Numbered from the stretch's first letter, positions 34,060 through 41,719 are shown. The stretch is DNA of 64,000 nt from DATMER01 sp963741305 (GCA_963741305.1 CAVUHL010000003.1:4216001-4280000), one strand, 5' to 3'. The notes: generated from the letters alone by a model not told the origin. Translations and numbers: made by a program.

Positions 34060-34189
34060 CCTCCTCCTCCCGAATGCACGTCCACGAGCACCGGATCGAA
34101 GTGCGAACCGGCCAACCGCAAGGGATACTTGTACTGTAACAACGAAAAGGATTGTAGCATCCTGCGAAGTGTGCCAGTCACGAGGCCGA

Positions 34190-34723
34190 TTACGGAAGCG
34201 CCGCGCGGGGCCGGCGGATCAGGAGAGCGGGTGCGGCAAAGGCGGCGATGAAGGGCACCCATGAGAACAACAAGCTGGGTTCAACCCACCAGCCGTCAGG
34301 AGTCATCCCGAACGGTATCAGTGTGAGCGGGACGACACTGAAATAGAGCAGCTCGAAGAGAAGGAGTATCGCCAGTATCCTTGTGCTGGTGGGCAGGCCA
34401 GCCGTCGCCAGGCCAAGGACCACGAGGCAGGAGCCGGTGGCTGCGGCACCTGAGGTGCAGAGAAGGACTGTTGTCAGCCTGACAACGTCGACTTGCCGGA
34501 ACAAGAGCGGGACCGCGAGGAAGAGGATTGATACCGAGGCCGCTACCAGAGGGACGCAGCTGACCCGGCGCTGCGTGCTGAGCACCCGGCGGCTCAGCCA
34601 GTGTGCACCGAAGGGCCACGCGAGGAGCAGGACCAAGGCCAGGACCACGACGATGATCTCGAACGGCGTCGAGAGCAGCTGCGATAAGTATGGTTGACTT
34701 GACATTGTTGTTGCCTCGGCCAT
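34190..34723 (-). CDS. Small membrane protein, probable integron cassette
   Basis: The 177-residue product has five hydrophobic segments (IIVVVLALVLLLAWPFG, LVAASVSILFLAVPLLF, and three more) and a basic end (LLIRRPRAALP). No family is recognised. It lies directly downstream of the repeated boundary segment at 34743-34780, shared with the first cassette of block I, and is on the same strand as the other cassettes. It is the leftmost member of block II. Confidence 0.65.
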   Translation of the reverse strand: MAEATTMSSQPYLSQLLSTPFEIIVVVLALVLLLAWPFGAHWLSRRVLSTQRRVSCVPLVAASVSILFLAVPLLFRQVDVVRLTTVLLCTSGAAATGSCLVVLGLATAGLPTSTRILAILLLFELLYFSVVPLTLIPFGMTPDGWWVEPSLLFSWVPFIAAFAAPALLIRRPRAALP

Positions 34724-34742
34724 CTCGTATACGGCGGACCTT

Positions 34743-34780
34743 GGTGTAGCGTCGCGCCTCTGGCGTGCGTATGGGCCGGA
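34743..34780 (-). repeat. Cassette-boundary segment shared with 21652-21689
   Basis: The 38-base segment matches 32 of 38 positions with 21652-21689 (starting GGTGTAGCGTC on the plus strand). In both places it lies just upstream of a minus-strand cassette gene. It may be part of an attC or attI site; a full stem pairing was not found. Confidence 0.55.
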
Positions 34781-34877
34781 GCCTGGCCCCCGCCGTCACT
34801 GCCGGCCCCTCTGAGGAGACCCAGACCACCCTGCCAACCGCTCTCAAAAGACGGCGAAGCAGGGTTCTGCGACCGAC

Positions 34878-35086
34878 TCAACTCTGCTCCTCCTCTGCCG
34901 GTACCACCGGGTACACGCCGTCGCCCCACCCCGAATGAAAGAGCACGAGATTCTCTCCATGCAAACCGAGCGGAAGTAGTATATTGGCTAGCCCAGCCCG
35001 AATGTGATCAGGATCATCCATGCGCGCGAACCAACTGGCAGGATCGTCGTTCTCAAACAACCCTTCGAGCCAGTCCTCTTAAACGG
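34878..35086 (-). pseudogene. 3' fragment of a DUF4241-like gene
   Basis: About 65 residues remain, ending LVLFHSGWGDGVYPVV and a short tail. The HSGWGDGxYP motif is typical of the C-terminus of DUF4241-like proteins. The reading frame enters from the right without a plausible ATG and stops matching at AACGGGTGG (35087-35095), where another fragment begins. It is a 5'-truncated gene. Confidence 0.65.
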
Positions 35087-35093
35087 GTGGTAC

Positions 35094-35435
35094 TTATCTA
35101 TCGTTCTCCTTACTTAAAGACAAGATGGGCCACGTACTTTGGTAAGCCTGATTGATCGGATCGGCGCCGAGAAGCGGCATCACGACCGCCTTCATCAGGA
35201 ATTTGAACGCAATGCCGAAAGCGATACCGATGGCCAAGCTACCGGCCCAGCTGACGGGCCGCACGTAGCCGATCTCGCGCCATGGCGTACACGACCGCCG
35301 GGCCCACACCAGCACCAAAATGGCGCTGAGGGGTGCAACCACGAAGTTGCCCGCAAGGATGACGAGAATCGCCAGGATTCCGAGCGGCCCGAAGCCGCGC
35401 AGTTGAGCGGCGACTCGATCGCCGGAGGGACTTAT
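35094..35435 (-). pseudogene. 5' fragment of a CPBP-family membrane protein gene
   Basis: The frame reads SPSGDRVAAQLRGFGPLG, a membrane helix (ILAILVILAGNFVVAPL), then WREIGYVRPVSW, ending GADPINQAYQ. This matches the first third of CPBP intramembrane proteases; the catalytic Glu-Glu-x-x-x-Arg part is missing. The expected start position, after GAGG, is ATA (35433-35435) instead of ATG. The gene is cut at the AACGGGTGG junction. Non-functional by both signs. Confidence 0.7.
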
Positions 35436-35559
35436 GAGACAAGCCTCATCGTCTACTTCAGTATAGCGCCCATCGGGGGACTTGCGGCAAGGCCCCGGCG
35501 CCAGTTCAGACTTGGCGCTCCTGAGCGGCCGGCTCACGGCCAACGAAAGGAGAGCTCTG

Positions 35560-35694
35560 ATGCGCTTGCTGTTATCGACGATCGGGTCGCGGGGCGATGT
35601 CCAGCCGCTGGTGGCGCTGCTCCTTTTAAGCGGGTGGCACCCATCCGGTGGCACAACGATGCGCTCCTCTATCAGCTCAATTCTCGGCAGCTAA
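35560..35694 (+). pseudogene. 5' fragment of a UGT-type glycosyltransferase gene
   Basis: After AAAGGAGAG and ATG the frame reads MRLLLSTIGSRGDVQPLVAL, a classic start of UDP-glycosyltransferases (GSRGDVQP). At about 35620 it runs into TTAAGCGGGTGGCACCC and ends in unrelated sequence. Only about 20 authentic residues remain. It is divergent from the CPBP fragment, as in an intact chromosomal gene pair. Confidence 0.75.
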
Positions 35695-35765
35695 CGCTGA
35701 TGGCGGTGAGCGCGCGGGAACCGCACTGTCTGCGGTTTTCGTCCGCTCGACCGCCAGGGTTGGCC
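35689..35765 (-). repeat. attC site 4
   Basis: The 77-bp minus-strand site begins GGCCAACCCTGGCGGTCGAG, continues with CGGAC, has a CCGCA/TGCGG hairpin in the centre and ends CTCACCGCCATCAGCGTTAGCT. Core boxes GGCCAAC and GTTAGCT and the pairing L boxes fit an environmental attC well. It follows the 141-residue gene; the cassette to its left has been cut at the 35620-35640 junction. Confidence 0.88.
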
Positions 35766-35798
35766 GCCGAAACCGATATTATGAAACATCTGCTGCTG

Positions 35799-36224
35799 CT
35801 ACCTCGATAGCTGTTCAACCTTCAACTCCAGCAATTTAAGGGCCAGTTCATGTGCGTCCGCGAGTGGCTTGTTTGCGAACTCATGGAATGTTCTCATACA
35901 ACCCACTGCCTCCTGCTTCGAAGCGAGCCATTCAAAATCAGAAACGTGTTTGTAAGTTGGAAATCTAAGCAGCCTCCATAACAGTTTCAGAGGCCTTTTT
36001 AAGCGTGGCCCTGGATAATGAAAATGGCAGCCCTCAGTTGAGACGCGGTGTATAAATGACTGGTTGCTCAGCGTCAAACACCGTGCTTCTTCCGCCATCT
36101 GCTCCAGGATCAAACCAGGGATATCGCCGACGAATTGGCAACCGAGGTCTCTCAAGAAGAGGTTGCATTCCTCAGCAAACTCGCCTGGAGGCCTATTCAC
36201 GGCAGTTGATTGGGCGCCTACCAT
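35799..36224 (-). CDS. Unknown protein, second gene of a two-gene cassette
   Basis: The 141-residue product is helical with several Cys (EECNLFLRDLGCQFVGD, EEARCLTLS) and HRVSTEGCHFHYPGPRLKRP. No family is recognised. Its start overlaps the stop of the upstream gene by seven bases, so the two are translated together, and attC site 4 follows. The pair looks like a toxin/immunity or effector/partner unit, which is inference from layout only. Confidence 0.65.
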   Translation of the reverse strand: MVGAQSTAVNRPPGEFAEECNLFLRDLGCQFVGDIPGLILEQMAEEARCLTLSNQSFIHRVSTEGCHFHYPGPRLKRPLKLLWRLLRFPTYKHVSDFEWLASKQEAVGCMRTFHEFANKPLADAHELALKLLELKVEQLSR

Positions 36225-37033
36225 TTTTCATCATCGCCACGGAGATCGAGAACGACGACAGCCTTCGTGTCGCGCACAGAGTCCGAGTATTCATTCTCCC
36301 ACGAATCAGGGATACCCTCGTCCCTGAACCGAAGAAGACCCAGGATATGTGGAGGTGGCTCAGGGTGGAATCCGCGTCGACCATCATTATCCGATGCTGG
36401 CAAAAGACCAGGGTAGTAACTCTCAAGATAATGGTAGAATCCATCCAAATCACCATTCACCGAATCCCGAACCATTGGACAGCAAAAAAGACATGAAAGC
36501 GGGTTTGAGTAACCTAGGAGCGCATTGGCTTCAACGCGAGATCTACCCGCTTCAATAAACCGTTTATAGAGAGTCGGAGCAGCCGACAGAAAGACACCCT
36601 CGTCAGAGTAGATTCCAAGTCCACCTCCGCACATAGTATTCGAACCAGGAACTCCACCTGAGTACAGAGCATAGAAGGCGAGAAGATTCGCGGTGCGAGC
36701 ACTTTCAAGCAGGAGATCCACCTGGAGGCCAGTGCGACTCGTATGCGCCAAGCCCAAGTAGTGATCTGAGCCCGAGATTACCTTTTTCGCCTGAACCCTC
36801 AAACCGACGGAACCTCTGCGGAGAACAAACCACCAGTCCCAATCCGCTCCAGATTTACGGGATTCTTGCCGGGTAAACTTTTTATAGAAAACAAAAGGGA
36901 GACGATCTGAAAGCTCATAGAGAAGCCAATCTGTGGCGGACTCCTCCCCGATGGCAGGCTGCTTTCGGATCCAAGTGGCAAGTCGCCGCGAAACTTCACG
37001 TACTTGCTCGCAAGCCTGTTCGACCTTAGTCAT
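36218..37033 (-). CDS. DUF6615-like protein (possible nuclease-fold), cassette gene
   Basis: The 271-residue protein has EESATDWLLYELSDRLP, then SGADWDWWFVLRRGSVGLRVQAKKV and LQVDLLLESARTANLLAFYALYSG. This order (GADW-W, vQAKK, QvDlL, pxYxfY) matches a family I recall as DUF6615. The Asp before two strands and the Gln-x-Lys could form a PD-(D/E)xK-like nuclease site, though this is uncertain. It sits between attC sites 5 and 4, in lower-GC DNA. A role in defence or competition is inference. Confidence 0.65.
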   Translation of the reverse strand: MTKVEQACEQVREVSRRLATWIRKQPAIGEESATDWLLYELSDRLPFVFYKKFTRQESRKSGADWDWWFVLRRGSVGLRVQAKKVISGSDHYLGLAHTSRTGLQVDLLLESARTANLLAFYALYSGGVPGSNTMCGGGLGIYSDEGVFLSAAPTLYKRFIEAGRSRVEANALLGYSNPLSCLFCCPMVRDSVNGDLDGFYHYLESYYPGLLPASDNDGRRGFHPEPPPHILGLLRFRDEGIPDSWENEYSDSVRDTKAVVVLDLRGDDEKW

Positions 37034-37055
37034 TCAGCCTGTTTCCTCGTGACGG

Positions 37056-37108
37056 CCAATGGCTTCGGAGGTGAGCGGCGGCGTCAGACGTACCGACCGA
37101 GGTTGGGC
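37056..37108 (-). repeat. attC-like site 5 (short)
   Basis: The minus strand begins GCCCAACCTCGGTCGG and ends CCGCTCACCTCCGAAGCCATTGGCC. The left core box GCCCAAC is perfect; the right one is ATTGGCC instead of GTTRRRY. At 53 bp it is at the short end for attC. It sits between two cassette genes in the right place. Confidence 0.75.
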
Positions 37109-37111
37109 GCC

Positions 37112-37525
37112 TTATCGCTCCCATATCCACATTATCTTGAACGCCCATACGATTGAGAAGAAGCAAAGAATCCAGAACACGAGAGGCCCAGCAGCACCCT
37201 GAAACTCAAACCCCAGAAACTTGAACTCCACAGGGCCGGCAGCAATACGTAGTATTAACACCAAAAGGAGTGCCGAGACGTAAGCAATTGGAACACAGAA
37301 GACGGCAGCAAATTGTACCTCAGCTACTCTCGAAACTAAGCCGCTCGATAGGGCGAAGTACACTTGGTGGGTTAATATTGCGACAATTAGGGCCACTCCA
37401 ACCACGCAAACGGTAATTGTAAGGTACTTTTTCAACGCGGAGTTCCACTGATGCACAGCGCCGCCCCGTCGCCTCTTTTCAGGGTGAGCCAGAGTGGGAA
37501 TAACCTCAGCATTCGACTCCTCCAT
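37112..37525 (-). CDS. Small membrane protein in integron cassette
   Basis: ATG 37525 follows AGAGGAGG. The 137-residue product has a charged N-terminus and three membrane helices (YLTITVCVVGVALIVAILT, VFCVPIAYVSALLLVLILRI, LVFWILCFFSIVWAFKIMW). No family is known to me. attC-like sites 6 and 5 flank it. Confidence 0.7.
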   Translation of the reverse strand: MEESNAEVIPTLAHPEKRRRGGAVHQWNSALKKYLTITVCVVGVALIVAILTHQVYFALSSGLVSRVAEVQFAAVFCVPIAYVSALLLVLILRIAAGPVEFKFLGFEFQGAAGPLVFWILCFFSIVWAFKIMWIWER

Positions 37526-37602
37526 AGTGCCTCCTCTTTCTACCATGTCCTGTTCGAAACCTTCTCTCGTGAAGCCTATGCAACTGATTAGTTAGCTAAG
37601 AC

Positions 37603-37664
37603 GCCCAACGCTGTGGCGGCTCAGCGCGCGGCGTCAGCCGTCCGCTGGAGCCGCTTGGTTGGCC
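37603..37664 (-). repeat. attC site 6
   Basis: The 62-bp site on the minus strand starts GGCCAACCAAGCGGCTCCAG, includes CGGACGGCTGACGCCGC, and ends GAGCCGCCACAGCGTTGGGC. Both core boxes (GGCCAAC, GTTGGGC) and L-box pairing (GCGGCTC/GAGCCGC) are perfect. The centre is nearly identical to the attC-like site at 19898-19961, linking the two integron blocks. Confidence 0.92.
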
Positions 37665-37779
37665 GAACCAAGGTTTCCTATTCACGTATACGGCTATGAC
37701 TCCTCTGCGCGTTGTCTTTCTTAGACTACAACGAACCTGCTCGGTTGGGACAGGAGACCTCCGGCCATCAAGGCTCCGC

Positions 37780-38355
37780 TTAGTCCGAGCATTCGGCTTC
37801 AGCCGAGGGAGGGCCTACGGATCGTCGGCGCGGCGCCAATTGGCCCCAGAAGGACCCAGTAAACCTCTCAGAAGGGTCAGCAGATGGTCCTTTCAGTTTA
37901 GGCAATCCGAGATGACGCCGAGCTTCCTGAGCAAGGCGCTGCGCTGCATCCTTGAGGCGATCCAGACACGGGTTGCACAGGGGAATCGACGTGTCGGCAC
38001 CACTGGAATTCAAGTGAGCCTCAATGAGATCGTGAAATTCTCTCATAAAGTCGCGGATTGCATCGATTGCAATGGGCGAAGCGTAGATCTCCTTCTGGCC
38101 AGAGAGTGGGATGAGCGCCTGATACTGCTCGATGGCTTCCACCCAACACACCTCTCTTTCCTTAGGAGCCGACTTCGGCGATTGCGCAGATACCAGAGCT
38201 GCGCCCGCAGAGTTGATATTTTTCATCACGTTCTCGCACCAGAGCATTTGCCGGTCAAAGGCTGCCTTTCTACGTAGTTTGTAAAGAGCGAAGAGAGCAC
38301 CCAGGAAACCTCCTGCACCAGCAGACGCGACCGCAACAATGATTTGCGTAACCAT
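37780..38355 (-). CDS. Membrane-anchored protein in integron cassette
   Basis: ATG 38355 is chosen because the longer frame would start inside the attC core at 38392. The 191-residue product has one N-terminal helix (IIVAVASAGAGGFLGALFAL) and a soluble helical part with WVEAIEQYQALIPLSG and FMREFHDLIEAHL. It has the layout of small single-pass cassette proteins of unknown role. Confidence 0.65.
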   Translation of the reverse strand: MVTQIIVAVASAGAGGFLGALFALYKLRRKAAFDRQMLWCENVMKNINSAGAALVSAQSPKSAPKEREVCWVEAIEQYQALIPLSGQKEIYASPIAIDAIRDFMREFHDLIEAHLNSSGADTSIPLCNPCLDRLKDAAQRLAQEARRHLGLPKLKGPSADPSERFTGSFWGQLAPRRRSVGPPSAEAECSD

Positions 38356-38391
38356 AATTATCGATCCATGCCCCTCTGTTAAAAAGCCGAC

Positions 38392-38487
38392 GGCCAACGT
38401 TTAGGGGTTTATCCGACATCCTCCTGGCAAGGGCACTCCGGAGTCCTCCACGTTGTGGGGAGGATGTTGGATAGACCCAGGTTGAAC
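38392..38487 (-). repeat. attC-like site 7 (long stem)
   Basis: A 96-bp site bounded by GTTCAAC and GTTGGCC on the minus strand, with long arms GGGTCTATCCAACATCCTCC and GGAGGATGTCGGATAAACCC around a loop that folds again (GGACTCCGGAGTGCC). Core boxes are acceptable for attC. It precedes the last (rightmost) complete cassette gene of block II. Confidence 0.8.
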
Positions 38488-38752
38488 GAAACTGCGGGCG
38501 GGGCTACGGACGGTGCCTGTATGCACTTTCAATCCGCAGGAGAGAGGAGGAGCACAGCCGCCGGCTCTGCCTCGATCGCCTCGAAACGGGCTGGCCCCGC
38601 TTCATTGACGCTCCTCCAAGCCGTTGTCGCTCCATCATGGCCCTCCACAGCACTTTCGTTTGCTCGATTGTACCTCAGATTCGCAAAGCGGACGCACCGG
38701 TCCCAAACCTTCGGGGGAAGGGCAGACACGGAGCCGCAGCGAGCCAGGCGGG
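38488..38752. other. Cassette remnant or IS91 flank
   Basis: A minus-strand frame (38529-38756) reads MTRLARCGSVSALPPKVWDR and a protein-like tail but begins within the transposase 3' end and has no recognised family. It may be the cut end of another cassette gene or the non-coding end of the IS91 element. No attI was recognised here. Confidence 0.3.
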
Positions 38753-39940
38753 TCATGGCGGCGGCCTCCGTGCCAGAGCGGGAAGTTTCCGGACCTGGCG
38801 CAGGTGACCGTGCCCGCACTCCGCACAGAGCGTCGGATCCTTGCCCGTAACCCGCTGATAGACCGACTCCCAGTCCTCGCGCTCGTCGGATTCCGGTGCC
38901 GGAGAAGGAGGGGAGGCATCGAGCAAAGCCCGGCAGTGTGCCAGTTGGCGATCACGATGACGGTTGGCAAACAGGCCGTAGTAACGAATGCGCACGAATC
39001 GATGGGGCAGGATGTGCAGCAGGAAACGGCGGATGAATTCCTCGGCCGGCAGCGTCATCTCCCGTCGCCGGCCGTCCTGGCTGTAGTCCTTGTAGGTGAA
39101 GGTGACCTTGCCGTCGGCCAGAGCGACGAGCCGGTGGTTCGACAGGGCGACTCGGTGGGTATAGCGGGCCAGGTACTTGAGCACCTGCTCGGGGCCGCCA
39201 AAGGGAGGCTTGCTGTAGACCCACCAGGACTTCTTGTACAGCCGGTCGAGGAAGTTGAGGAATTCAAACGGATCACGCAGTTTGTCGGCCCCTCCGGTCA
39301 GACTCAGCCCGCCCTCCTGATAAAGTTGTTTGAGGCCGGCGAGGAATTTGCCTCGAAAGACGGGGGCGAGCACCTGCACCGGCAAGAGAAATCTCTCTGA
39401 GGCAGCCATCCAGCGCTCGCCGTCGGGCGACGGTCCTCCCCCGGGCACGATGCAGTGCAGGTGCGGGTGCAGCACCAGCGTTTGACCCCAGGTGTGCAGA
39501 ATCGCCAGGGCGCCCAGGCGCGCCCCGAGGTGCTTGGGATCAGCCCCAATCTCGAGCAGGGTCTGCGACGCGCTGGCAAACAGCAGATCGTAGATCACCT
39601 CGGGGTTGCCCAGGGCCAGGATATTGAGCTCCTCCGGCAGAGTGAAGACAACGTGGAAGTAGGGCACCGGCAGCAGCTCGTTGCGCCGCTTCGCAAGCCA
39701 GCGCTCTTTCTCCAGGTTCTGACACTTCGGGCAGTGGCGGTTGCGGCAGGAGTTGTAGACGTTTTTCTCCGAACCGCACTTCTCACAGCGGTAGAGGTGT
39801 CCACCCAAAACCGCGGTGCGGCAGTCTTCGATGGCCCTCATGGCCTGCAGCTGCACGCGGCAAAGCCTGTGTTTCTGCCGGAAGGCCTCGCCGTAGAGCC
39901 TTAAGATGTGGGCCACCTCCAAGTCGGAGGAGCCCGCCAT
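38753..39940 (-). CDS. IS91-family transposase
   Basis: The 395-residue protein has the N-terminal zinc finger (CEKCGSEKNVYNSCRNRHCPKC), the HUH motif (HPHLHCIVPGGG) and the tyrosine region (YLARYTHRVALSNHR, FIRRFLLHILPHRFVRIRYYG) of IS91 rolling-circle transposases. The start codon is centred in a perfect 16-bp palindrome (GCCCGCCATGGCGGGC). Its partner recombinase gene upstream is cut, so the element is incomplete. Confidence 0.92.
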   Translation of the reverse strand: MAGSSDLEVAHILRLYGEAFRQKHRLCRVQLQAMRAIEDCRTAVLGGHLYRCEKCGSEKNVYNSCRNRHCPKCQNLEKERWLAKRRNELLPVPYFHVVFTLPEELNILALGNPEVIYDLLFASASQTLLEIGADPKHLGARLGALAILHTWGQTLVLHPHLHCIVPGGGPSPDGERWMAASERFLLPVQVLAPVFRGKFLAGLKQLYQEGGLSLTGGADKLRDPFEFLNFLDRLYKKSWWVYSKPPFGGPEQVLKYLARYTHRVALSNHRLVALADGKVTFTYKDYSQDGRRREMTLPAEEFIRRFLLHILPHRFVRIRYYGLFANRHRDRQLAHCRALLDASPPSPAPESDEREDWESVYQRVTGKDPTLCAECGHGHLRQVRKLPALARRPPP

Positions 39941-39947
39941 GGCGGGC

Positions 39948-40151
39948 CTACTTCAGCTCGGGAGCTTTCCAGTCAAGCGAGTCCAAGGGACTGATCACGT
40001 TTCTCAGAGCGCGCGGACTGACACGGGTGTACAGCATGGTGGTTTGCAGATGACGATGGCCGAGAAGCTCCTGGATGTAGGGCAGTTGCGTACCGTGTTC
40101 CAGCAGATGAGTGGCGAAGCTGTGTCGATTATGCCGAGCTCGGCATAATCG
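39948..40151 (-). pseudogene. C-terminal fragment of the IS91-linked tyrosine recombinase
   Basis: The fragment reads HSFATHLLEHGTQLPYIQEL, then LLGHRHLQTTMLYTRVS and ends KAPELK, with stop eight bases before the transposase start. It holds the last catalytic His/Arg, His and Tyr of an XerD-like recombinase that normally accompanies this IS91 group. Its N-terminal two-thirds are lost at the palindrome 40126-40151. Confidence 0.85.
40126..40151. repeat. Perfect 26-bp palindrome at a recombination junction
   Basis: CGATTATGCCGAG followed by its exact complement. To its left lies the minus-strand XerD-like remnant, to its right the plus-strand IntI remnant; both restart at their conserved HSFATHLL motif. 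It marks the join of two broken recombinase genes. Confidence 0.9.
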
Positions 40152-40333
40152 TCACTCGTTCGCCACGCACCTGTTGATGAGCGGGTACGACATCCGGACA
40201 GTGCAGGAACTGCTAGGTCACCGGGAGCCTGAAGACGACGATGATCTACACGCACGTCCTGAATCGGGGAGGCCTGGGAGTGCAGAGCCCGCTCGACCTG
40301 AGGCGTCTCCACGCAAGCCATCGAGATCTCTAG
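40152..40333 (+). pseudogene. intI: C-terminal fragment of a second integron integrase
   Basis: The frame reads HSFATHLLMSGYDIRTVQEL then LLGHRE, where one extra base shifts the frame; the continuation reads KTTMIYTHVLNRGGLGVQ and SPLDLRRLHASHRDL. These are the catalytic end and the typical tail of IntI. Orientation is opposite to the block II cassettes, as in classical integrons, placing attI between them originally. Confidence 0.88.
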
Positions 40334-40695
40334 GTTCGTTCCAGGTGGGCTCTCCCCCAGAGTCGGATCTGCTCGACGAGCGGCAGCAGAGAGCGGCCGT
40401 AGTCGGTCAGCGAGTACTCGACGGGAGCTGGGAGCGCGCCCGTCGGTTGGCGGTGAACGATGCCGTCGGCGACCAGCTCGCGGAGCTGCTGCGTGAGGAC
40501 TTTCGGCGAGATGCTGGACATTTCCTGCCGGAGGCCCGCGAAGTGCTTCGGCGACTCGGCCAGCCAGTACACGATGATAAATTTCCACTTGCCGCCGACG
40601 GCCGCCAACGCCGCCGTCAGCGGGCATCCGCCGATGGGATTCGGCCGCCTCAGGCGGCGACCGTTACCTGCAGGTTCCTTCTTGACGGCTTCCAT
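40330..40695 (-). CDS. HxlR-family transcriptional regulator
   Basis: The 121-residue winged-helix protein has CPLTAALAAVGGKWKFIIVYWL, the recognition region (FAGLRQEMSSISPKVLTQQLREL) and the wing (VEYSLTDYGRSL). The N-terminal Cys is conserved in redox- or aldehyde-sensing members. It diverges from the secreted protein gene at 40757, which it may regulate; 61 bases separate the two starts. Confidence 0.9.
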   Translation of the reverse strand: MEAVKKEPAGNGRRLRRPNPIGGCPLTAALAAVGGKWKFIIVYWLAESPKHFAGLRQEMSSISPKVLTQQLRELVADGIVHRQPTGALPAPVEYSLTDYGRSLLPLVEQIRLWGRAHLERT

Positions 40696-40756
40696 AGGTC
40701 GATCTACCTTCCCTCTCGGTGTGTGATCCGAGTCCGCTCAATCCAGGGAGCTTCAA

Positions 40757-41326
40757 ATGGTAACAGAACGCCGATTCCTCCTAGTGCTCGTCCTCCTCGG
40801 TTTCCTGCCGTGCGCGCCCGTTCAGGGGGCCGAGCCGCGCGACGGCAAAGGCGATTTCGACTTCTCGATCGGTACCTGGAAGACCGAGCTCAAGCGCCTG
40901 CAGAATCCCTTGACCGGCTCCACGGCATGGATCGAATGCTCGGGAACCTCCGTGGTCAGCAAGGTCTGGGGTGGCCTCGCCAATCTCGTGGAGCTCGAGG
41001 TCGACTGCCCGTCAGGCCACCTCCAGGGCCTGAGCCTGCGTCTCTACAATCCTGAATCCCGCCAGTGGAGCCTCAACTACTCCAACAGCGCCGACGGCAC
41101 CATGAGCCAGCCGGTGATGGGCGAGTTCAGGAACGGCCGCGGCGAGTTCTTCAGTCAGGAGCCGTTCCGAGGACGCGTCATCTTCACCCGGTTTGTCATC
41201 ACCAACCTTGCGCCGGATTCCTGGCGCTACGAGCAGTCCTTCTCGGATGACGGCGGCAAGACCTGGGAAGTGAACTGGATCGCGATCGACACGCGGGTGA
41301 AGGGCGGCTCCGCCGGCGTCCCCTAG
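40757..41326 (+). CDS. Secreted protein, DUF1579-like
   Basis: The 189-residue product has a signal peptide (LLVLVLLGFLPCAPVQG) and a beta-barrel-like domain with DFDFSIGTWKTELKRLQ and WSLNYSNSADG, as in small proteins that appear to bind lipophilic compounds (DUF1579-like). It is divergent from the HxlR regulator. Substrate unknown. Confidence 0.75.
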   Translation: MVTERRFLLVLVLLGFLPCAPVQGAEPRDGKGDFDFSIGTWKTELKRLQNPLTGSTAWIECSGTSVVSKVWGGLANLVELEVDCPSGHLQGLSLRLYNPESRQWSLNYSNSADGTMSQPVMGEFRNGRGEFFSQEPFRGRVIFTRFVITNLAPDSWRYEQSFSDDGGKTWEVNWIAIDTRVKGGSAGVP

Positions 41327-41500
41327 CCATCCCTGAAGTCGTTTGGAGCCCGTGCTCAAGAACGGGTGGCACCTAGTAGGCTGCGGAGCAGAAACGCTGC
41401 ATTTCCTGCCCACCCCAATATGTTAAGAGCACTCTAGATCAGTGACGCCCCTCCGCCCCATGGCGGGAGCGGACCGAGGCCGTCACGAATGGGGTGCCGC
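41327..41500. other. Intergenic DNA with AACGGGTGGCACC motif
   Basis: No gene. AAGAACGGGTGGCACCTAG at 41359-41377 matches the junction motifs near 35087 and 35629. The right part holds the presumed promoter of the small secreted peptide gene. Confidence 0.4.
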
Positions 41501-41719
41501 ATGGCCCGTCGAATCCGCGCTTCCGCTCTCGTCTTTATCCTGGTCCTCGCCATCCTCCCCTCTTTTGCTTCCGCCGGAGAGCAATCGGCTCCGCTCGGAG
41601 AAGGCCCCGGCCTGCTCTCGGTGCTCTGGGAGGCGGTCCTTGACCTCTGGGAAGCCAGAGTGGATCCAATCCCCAACAACAACGGAGATCTCGGCCCGGG
41701 CCTCGATCCCGCGGGTTGA
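41501..41719 (+). CDS. Small secreted peptide upstream of TPR gene
   Basis: The product of 72 residues has a signal peptide (ALVFILVLAILPSFASA) and a mature part of about 50 residues with LLSVLWEAVLDLWEARVDPI and a Pro/Asn/Gly tail ending LGPGLDPAG. A perfect terminator follows. Its position just before a zinc-finger TPR gene suggests a functional pairing, but it is separately terminated. Role unknown. Confidence 0.65.
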   Translation: MARRIRASALVFILVLAILPSFASAGEQSAPLGEGPGLLSVLWEAVLDLWEARVDPIPNNNGDLGPGLDPAG

